From: Syntrophobacterales bacterium
GTDB lineage: Bacteria > Desulfobacterota > Desulfobaccia > Desulfobaccales > 0-14-0-80-60-11
Reading direction: 5' to 3'
DNA: 9,081 nucleotides
Assembly: GCA_020052215.1 (NCBI GenBank)
Contig: JAGVPN010000144.1
Span: 1 to 9,081, forward strand
Shown: positions 6,484-9,081 of the stretch, piece after piece
How the letters are laid out: each line of letters starts with the position of its first letter
How positions within the stretch are numbered: the stretch's first letter is position 1
Notes under the pieces: model-generated
Databases searched by the model: none
What the model saw: the letters and a program-made list of their open reading frames with translations, nothing else
Told to the model about the DNA's origin: nothing
Position numbers and translations under genes: made by a program

Positions 6484-6651
6484 TCAGGCCAGGCCGGAGA
6501 GGAGGGCCAGCTTACCCCGGGCCACGTCGGCCTCCCGCCCGGTCTGGGCGAACAGGGGGCACACCGCCTGGCACAGGCCGCAGCGCCTGCAGCTCACCAA
6601 CTGGCCTTCCAGTTCGGCCATGAGCCGGGCCAGCTCCTTGAGGCTGGACAT
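6484..6651 (-). CDS. Small [4Fe-4S] protein, 55 aa; resembles the truncated N-terminus of a GlcF/GlpC-type subunit
   Basis: Translates from the ATG at 6651 as MSSLKELARLMAELEGQLVS followed by a cysteine motif, ending in ALLSGLA and TGA. Four cysteines at 21, 24, 27 and 31 form CxxCxxCxxxCP, the classic site for one [4Fe-4S] cluster. The following LFAQTGREADVARGKLALL (33-51) matches the N-terminal ferredoxin region of glycolate-oxidase or glycerol-3-phosphate-dehydrogenase iron-sulfur subunits. Those proteins are about 400 residues and continue with a second cluster site and CCG domains, none of which is present here. The ORF stops 10 bp before a palindromic repeat. It starts 9 bp after the response-regulator stop with only a weak GGGG as SD, so it may be translated by coupling. 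It could be a functional mini-ferredoxin or a deletion remnant; I cannot tell which. Confidence 0.7.
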   Translation of the reverse strand: MSSLKELARLMAELEGQLVSCRRCGLCQAVCPLFAQTGREADVARGKLALLSGLA

Positions 6652-6660
6652 TTTTCGAAT

Positions 6661-7104
6661 TTACCCCAGGAAAATCCGAAAGGCTTCCTGTTTCATCCGC
6701 CTAAGTTCTTCTTCCGTCTGGCGCAGGTTTTTCTGGTGCATGGCGTGGCGAATCTTGCGGGTGATTTCGTCCATGCTCAGGGGCTTGTAAACGATGTCCA
6801 CCTGCTCCAGGTAAAAGCACTGCGGGGACAGGGTCCGTTGGTGCAGCATGACGATGAAGCGGATGGCGGGATGACGGAGACGGGCGTTTTCCAGGAGCAG
6901 TTGATGGTCGGGCTGGCGGTGGTCGGTAATGACCAGGTCAAAGGGGCCTTCTTCCAGGGCGGCCAGGGCTTCGGGAACCGTGTTCACCAGTTTTAAGTCC
7001 TCAAAACCCAGGAGTTTGATCACCGAAGATAAAAACGCCCGGCACCACTCCTCCTGGTCCACCACCAGGATACGCCCCTGACAGCCCCTTTCCTGGTCTT
7101 GCAT
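6661..7104 (-). CDS. Single-domain response regulator with a degenerate receiver, 147 aa
   Basis: CheY-like receiver domain (about 10-123) with a short Glu/Arg-rich, probably helical tail and no output domain. The beta-1 strand RILVVDQEEW (11-20) keeps D16 but has Gln where a second acidic residue is usual. The presumed phospho-acceptor is D61 in DLVITDHRQPD. The conserved Thr/Ser after beta-4 is replaced by His (VMLHQR, H88), while the conserved Lys is present in YKP (K107). The Met-Pro-x-x-(D/N)-G signature after the Asp is also altered. Phosphorylation is therefore possible but switching may be atypical. The ATG at 7104 has a strong AAGGAG SD 8 nt upstream (7118-7113). Lies between the DUF1015 gene (103 bp upstream) and the small Fe-S gene (9 bp downstream). 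No histidine kinase is nearby. Confidence 0.8.
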   Translation of the reverse strand: MQDQERGCQGRILVVDQEEWCRAFLSSVIKLLGFEDLKLVNTVPEALAALEEGPFDLVITDHRQPDHQLLLENARLRHPAIRFIVMLHQRTLSPQCFYLEQVDIVYKPLSMDEITRKIRHAMHQKNLRQTEEELRRMKQEAFRIFLG

Positions 7105-7153
7105 GGGGAGGTCTCCTTAAAAGAGCTATATCTAATTTTACTAGTGAATGAAC

Positions 7154-7207
7154 CTGGTTGCAAGACCAGCCGGGATTTTCCCCGGGGCTCCGGCGCCCTG
7201 CCGCCGG
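7154..7207 (-). other. Three consecutive hairpins between the DUF1015 gene and the response regulator gene
   Basis: Immediately after the DUF1015 stop the minus strand can form CCGGCG/CGCCGG (7207-7202 with 7195-7190), CCGGG/CCCGG (7185-7181 with 7174-7170) and CTGGT/ACCAG (7169-7165 with 7158-7154). No T-run follows, so this is not a canonical terminator. It might stabilise or partly separate the two messages. Confidence 0.45.
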
Positions 7208-8566
7208 CTAAACCGGGAGGGCGATTGCTTCTTCAGGGTTGATGGGGCTCAGGATCAGGCCGGTCATCACCTTGGGGTAGAAGTAGGTGGATTTGCGCGG
7301 CATGACCAGGCCGGCCGTGGCCACCTCCTGCACCTGCTCAATGCGGGTGGGATTCAGCAAAAACGCCAAACGGGCTTCCCCCTGGCTCACCGCGGCCACG
7401 GCTTCGCTGATCTTGCTGGTGTATTTGCAGGTTTCCTGGTCATCCTGGGCCTGGGCGTCGAGCCCCATGACCTTTTCAAAAATCAGGTAGTTCAAGACCG
7501 CTACATCCAGTTGGGCCAGGGCCGGGTGCATCTGCCGGGCCAGCACCTTTTGCCGCACCCCCGGGCGCAGGATCAGACGCCAGGCCTTGCGCCCGAACCC
7601 CAGAACCACATAGGCGCTCTCCCCCGCCGGGACCTCCGCCAGGGTTTGCTGGAGAAAATCTTCGTAGCCCTCGCCGAATTCGTGGGCCGCCGGCAGGGAG
7701 ACGATCTCGAAGTATTCCTTGAGGCGTCCCATGACCCAGGACTCTTCCAGGTTTTTCAGCCGGGGGCCGCCCAACAGGCGGTGGGCCATCAGGATGAGCA
7801 GGTCCGGGTCGAACATGTTGGACAGGTACATGAGGGTATAATTGAACGGCGCCTCAGGCGAGGCCTGGGGATACCGCTGCTTCATCAACTTCTGAAAGTT
7901 CAGCGAGGTCTCGTAACGGTGGTGGCCGTCGGCGATAAACAGGGGCATTTCCAAAAAGGCCCGGTGCACCCCCTTGACCGCCGCGGCCTCGGTGATCCGG
8001 TAGAGGCGCTGCACGTAGCCCAGGGTGTCTTTAAAGTCCATCAGGGGGGAGTCGGGCCGCGCCCCCTTCAGCAGGCTCACCACCCGGTCGGCAGGGTCGG
8101 GATAGATGGAAAAAATGGGGGAGAAGTTGGCCTGGGAGGCCTTGAACAACTCCAGGCGGTCGGCCTTGGCCGCGGAAAAGGTCTGCTCGTGGGGCCGGAT
8201 GCTGCCGCCGCTCAAAGGCTCCAGGCGCACCAGGGCAGCCAAGGCTCCCCGGGTGAAGGCGCGCCCGTCATGCTGAAACTCGGTCTCCCAATAGTAGAAC
8301 GCCGGCGCCTGATCCCGCACCAGCACCTCCTCTTTTTCCCATTGGCGGAAGAGCGCCCCTGCCCGGGTGTAGCGGTTGGCGAGCCGGTCATCCCCGGGCG
8401 CGGCCTGGGGCAGGATCAGGTGAACCATATTATTTGGGTGCAGGGCCGCGAAAGCCTCCCGCTCCGCCGGCCGGATCACATCATAGGGCGGCGTGACCAC
8501 CTCAGTGAGATTGCCCACCTTGGCTGGATTATAGAACAGCCCCCGGAAAGGGGCGATGATCGCCAC
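7208..8566 (-). CDS. DUF1015 family protein of unknown function, 452 aa
   Basis: Recognised as DUF1015 from the N-terminal APFRGLFYNPAKV and TPPYDVI, RPHEQTFSAAKADRLELFKA in the first third, the ADGHHRYETSL signature mid-protein, and the PRKSTYFYPKVMTGL-type C-terminus. Full length for the family. No signal peptide or membrane segments seen, so probably cytoplasmic. The His-rich DGHHRYET motif suggests a catalytic or metal site, but the biochemical role is not established to my knowledge and I assign none. Start: GTG at 8566-8564 with a very strong GGAGGAGGA SD (8583-8575) 8 nt upstream and a promoter just before it. The frame stays open to 8629, but that longer start would lie in the -35 element and lacks family similarity. 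First gene of the DUF1015-response regulator-Fe-S set, divergent from speD. Confidence 0.88.
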   Translation of the reverse strand: MAIIAPFRGLFYNPAKVGNLTEVVTPPYDVIRPAEREAFAALHPNNMVHLILPQAAPGDDRLANRYTRAGALFRQWEKEEVLVRDQAPAFYYWETEFQHDGRAFTRGALAALVRLEPLSGGSIRPHEQTFSAAKADRLELFKASQANFSPIFSIYPDPADRVVSLLKGARPDSPLMDFKDTLGYVQRLYRITEAAAVKGVHRAFLEMPLFIADGHHRYETSLNFQKLMKQRYPQASPEAPFNYTLMYLSNMFDPDLLILMAHRLLGGPRLKNLEESWVMGRLKEYFEIVSLPAAHEFGEGYEDFLQQTLAEVPAGESAYVVLGFGRKAWRLILRPGVRQKVLARQMHPALAQLDVAVLNYLIFEKVMGLDAQAQDDQETCKYTSKISEAVAAVSQGEARLAFLLNPTRIEQVQEVATAGLVMPRKSTYFYPKVMTGLILSPINPEEAIALPV

Positions 8567-8601
8567 GCTAGCGGTCCTCCTCCAGACGTAATAGCCCTTT
8601 A

Positions 8602-8629
8602 AATTTATCACCAATCGGCTGCGCGTCAA
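8602..8629 (-). promoter_or_regulatory. Likely promoter of the DUF1015 gene
   Basis: On the minus strand, -35 TTGACG (8629-8624), 16-bp spacer, -10 TAAATT (8607-8602). Transcription starting near 8595 gives a leader of about 28 nt with the strong SD, which agrees with the GTG start at 8566. Confidence 0.55.
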
Positions 8630-8689
8630 TAGTTAATGGCATAATATCCCATTCTCGATCTCATCCACCTCCAAAACCCCAAATAATTA

Positions 8690-8718
8690 TTGACCGGAGG
8701 CGACTGGCAAGATATATT
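8690..8718 (+). promoter_or_regulatory. Sigma-70 promoter for the speD transcript
   Basis: -35 TTGACC (8690-8695), a 17-bp spacer, and -10 TATATT (8713-8718). The match and spacing are the best in the window. Transcription is predicted to start near 8725, giving a leader of about 264 nt before the TTG start of speD. Confidence 0.65.
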
Positions 8719-8724
8719 TTGCGA

Positions 8725-8988
8725 ATCAACTTTTTGATTAAGGGATGGGCTTATGCGGATAACCCCTTTTGCAGGAATGGGGAGGGGTTAACAAGGTTTC
8801 GGGGCAAAACAAAAATTTTTGGGGCGTCAAGCCTCCTTCCTCGTGCTCTCCGAACCGGTCGCCGGGGCCCAAGACCTTATTTTTCCGGAATGGCAGCATT
8901 CCGGGGCCGCGCTGGCGACAGCGCACGGTTTGCCTGCCGGGTGTATCCCGGTGAATCCTTTATCTTAGGGTGCGAGGAGGATGACAAT
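8725..8988 (+). promoter_or_regulatory. Structured speD 5' leader; candidate riboswitch-like element hiding the SD
   Basis: Candidate hairpins in order: AATCAA/TTGATT (8724-8739); TAACCCC/GGGGTTA (8760-8790); GGGGC/GCCTC (8821-8835); a weak GGTC/GACC stem (8857-8876) followed by TTATTTTT; CCGGAATG-GCAG-CATTCCGG (8885-8904); GCGCTG-GCGA-CAGCGC with a GNRA tetraloop (8909-8924); and CCGGG/CCCGG (8937-8951). CTTCCTCGTGCTCT (8836-8849) can pair without interruption with AGGGTGCGAGGAGG (8967-8980): 14 bp, of which 4 are G-U. This helix would enclose the last hairpins and cover the speD SD. The architecture fits translational control. I recognise no known riboswitch class, and a polyamine or AdoMet ligand is only a guess from the downstream gene. 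Confidence 0.5.
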
Positions 8989-9081
8989 TTGAAAAAGCCG
9001 GCGGTTGGCTTTGGACTGCATCTGACCCTGGATGGTTATGAATGCAGTTATGAGCGGCTGACGAATCTGGACGCCATTTAC
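8989..9081 (+). CDS. speD: S-adenosylmethionine decarboxylase proenzyme, N-terminal 31 residues (partial, runs off the right edge)
   Basis: Would decarboxylate AdoMet to supply the aminopropyl donor for spermidine synthesis; the family self-cleaves to form a pyruvoyl cofactor. Only the N-terminus is visible: (M)KKPAVGFGLHLTLDGYECSY followed by ERLTNLDAIY. FGLHLTLDGYxC and the following acidic LxDLxxIY-like spacing match the N-terminal beta strand of bacterial SpeD. The self-cleavage Ser and catalytic residues lie outside the window. The start is a TTG with a GGAGG SD (8976-8980) 8 nt upstream. An ATG at 8981 is out of frame and reaches TGA after three codons. No other in-frame start gives a better N-terminus. 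The long leader upstream suggests post-transcriptional control. The call rests on about 20 informative residues. Confidence 0.75.
   Translation, partial: MKKPAVGFGLHLTLDGYECSYERLTNLDAIY

Larger units (their letters stand above)
8567..8988. other. 422-bp divergent intergenic region, DUF1015 | speD
   Basis: Carries back-to-back promoters: a minus-strand one at 8602-8629 and a plus-strand one at 8690-8718. Between the plus-strand promoter and speD is a long hairpin-rich leader. The only open frames here (for example 8769-8954 plus, 8738-8926 minus) lack an SD and recognisable content, and are treated as chance. Confidence 0.7.

Noticed and set aside
8567..8629. N-terminal extension of the DUF1015 protein to 8629
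   Set aside because: The GTG at 8566 has a GGAGGAGGA SD and fits the family N-terminus; the longer start falls in the likely -35 element.
8769..8954. 61-codon plus-strand ORF in the speD leader as an upstream ORF
   Set aside because: It starts at a TTG without an SD, overlaps the structured region and has no recognisable composition or motif.
8981..8992. ATG ACA ATT TGA mini-ORF overlapping the speD TTG start
   Set aside because: The ATG abuts the SD with no spacer, so initiation there from this SD is unlikely; the TGA/TTG overlap is probably coincidental.

Overview
The window is GC-rich bacterial chromosome. It most resembles an anaerobic member of Desulfobacterota (the former Deltaproteobacteria, Desulfobacca/Syntrophobacter-like). 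I infer this from the gene order pgpA-cinA-thpR-recA-alaS, the PcnB-type poly(A) polymerase, the DUF1015 protein, and the many short palindromic repeats between genes. No database search was possible, so the taxonomy is an inference.

Layout. The left half is a minus-strand housekeeping cluster, in transcription order: pgpA (4916-4437), cinA (4155-2872), thpR (2725-2165), recA (1854-817) and the 5' part of alaS (813-1, running off the window). recA and alaS are 3 bp apart and the alaS Shine-Dalgarno (SD) site lies inside the recA end. The other gaps in the cluster (281, 146 and 310 bp) are packed with repeats: GCTGA-rich repeats flank both thpR and cinA in inverted orientation, and there are palindromes of at least three other families. 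One GCTGA repeat runs into the 3' end of cinA and encodes its last 14 residues. Divergently from pgpA runs pcnB (5081-6343, plus strand), which has a perfect TATAAT only 3 bp before its ATG and no SD, so it may be leaderless.

The right half holds a second minus-strand group: a DUF1015 protein (8566-7208), a degenerate single-domain response regulator (7104-6661), and a 55-residue one-cluster [4Fe-4S] protein (6651-6484). The last looks like the isolated N-terminus of a GlcF/GlpC-type iron-sulfur subunit and ends just before a repeat block. At the right edge speD (AdoMet decarboxylase, polyamine synthesis) starts at a TTG at 8989 and runs off the window.

The most interesting stretch is the 264-nt leader between a well-formed sigma-70 promoter (8690-8718) and speD. 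It contains a series of hairpins and a possible uninterrupted 14-bp long-range helix (8836-8849 with 8967-8980) that would bury the speD SD. This looks like a cis-regulatory RNA or riboswitch, possibly sensing polyamines or AdoMet. I recognise no known class in it; the ligand is speculation.

Functionally the window mixes DNA repair (recA), translation (alaS), RNA metabolism (thpR, pcnB), lipid synthesis (pgpA), NAD salvage (cinA) and polyamine synthesis (speD). No CRISPR array, tRNA, rRNA or transposase gene was seen.
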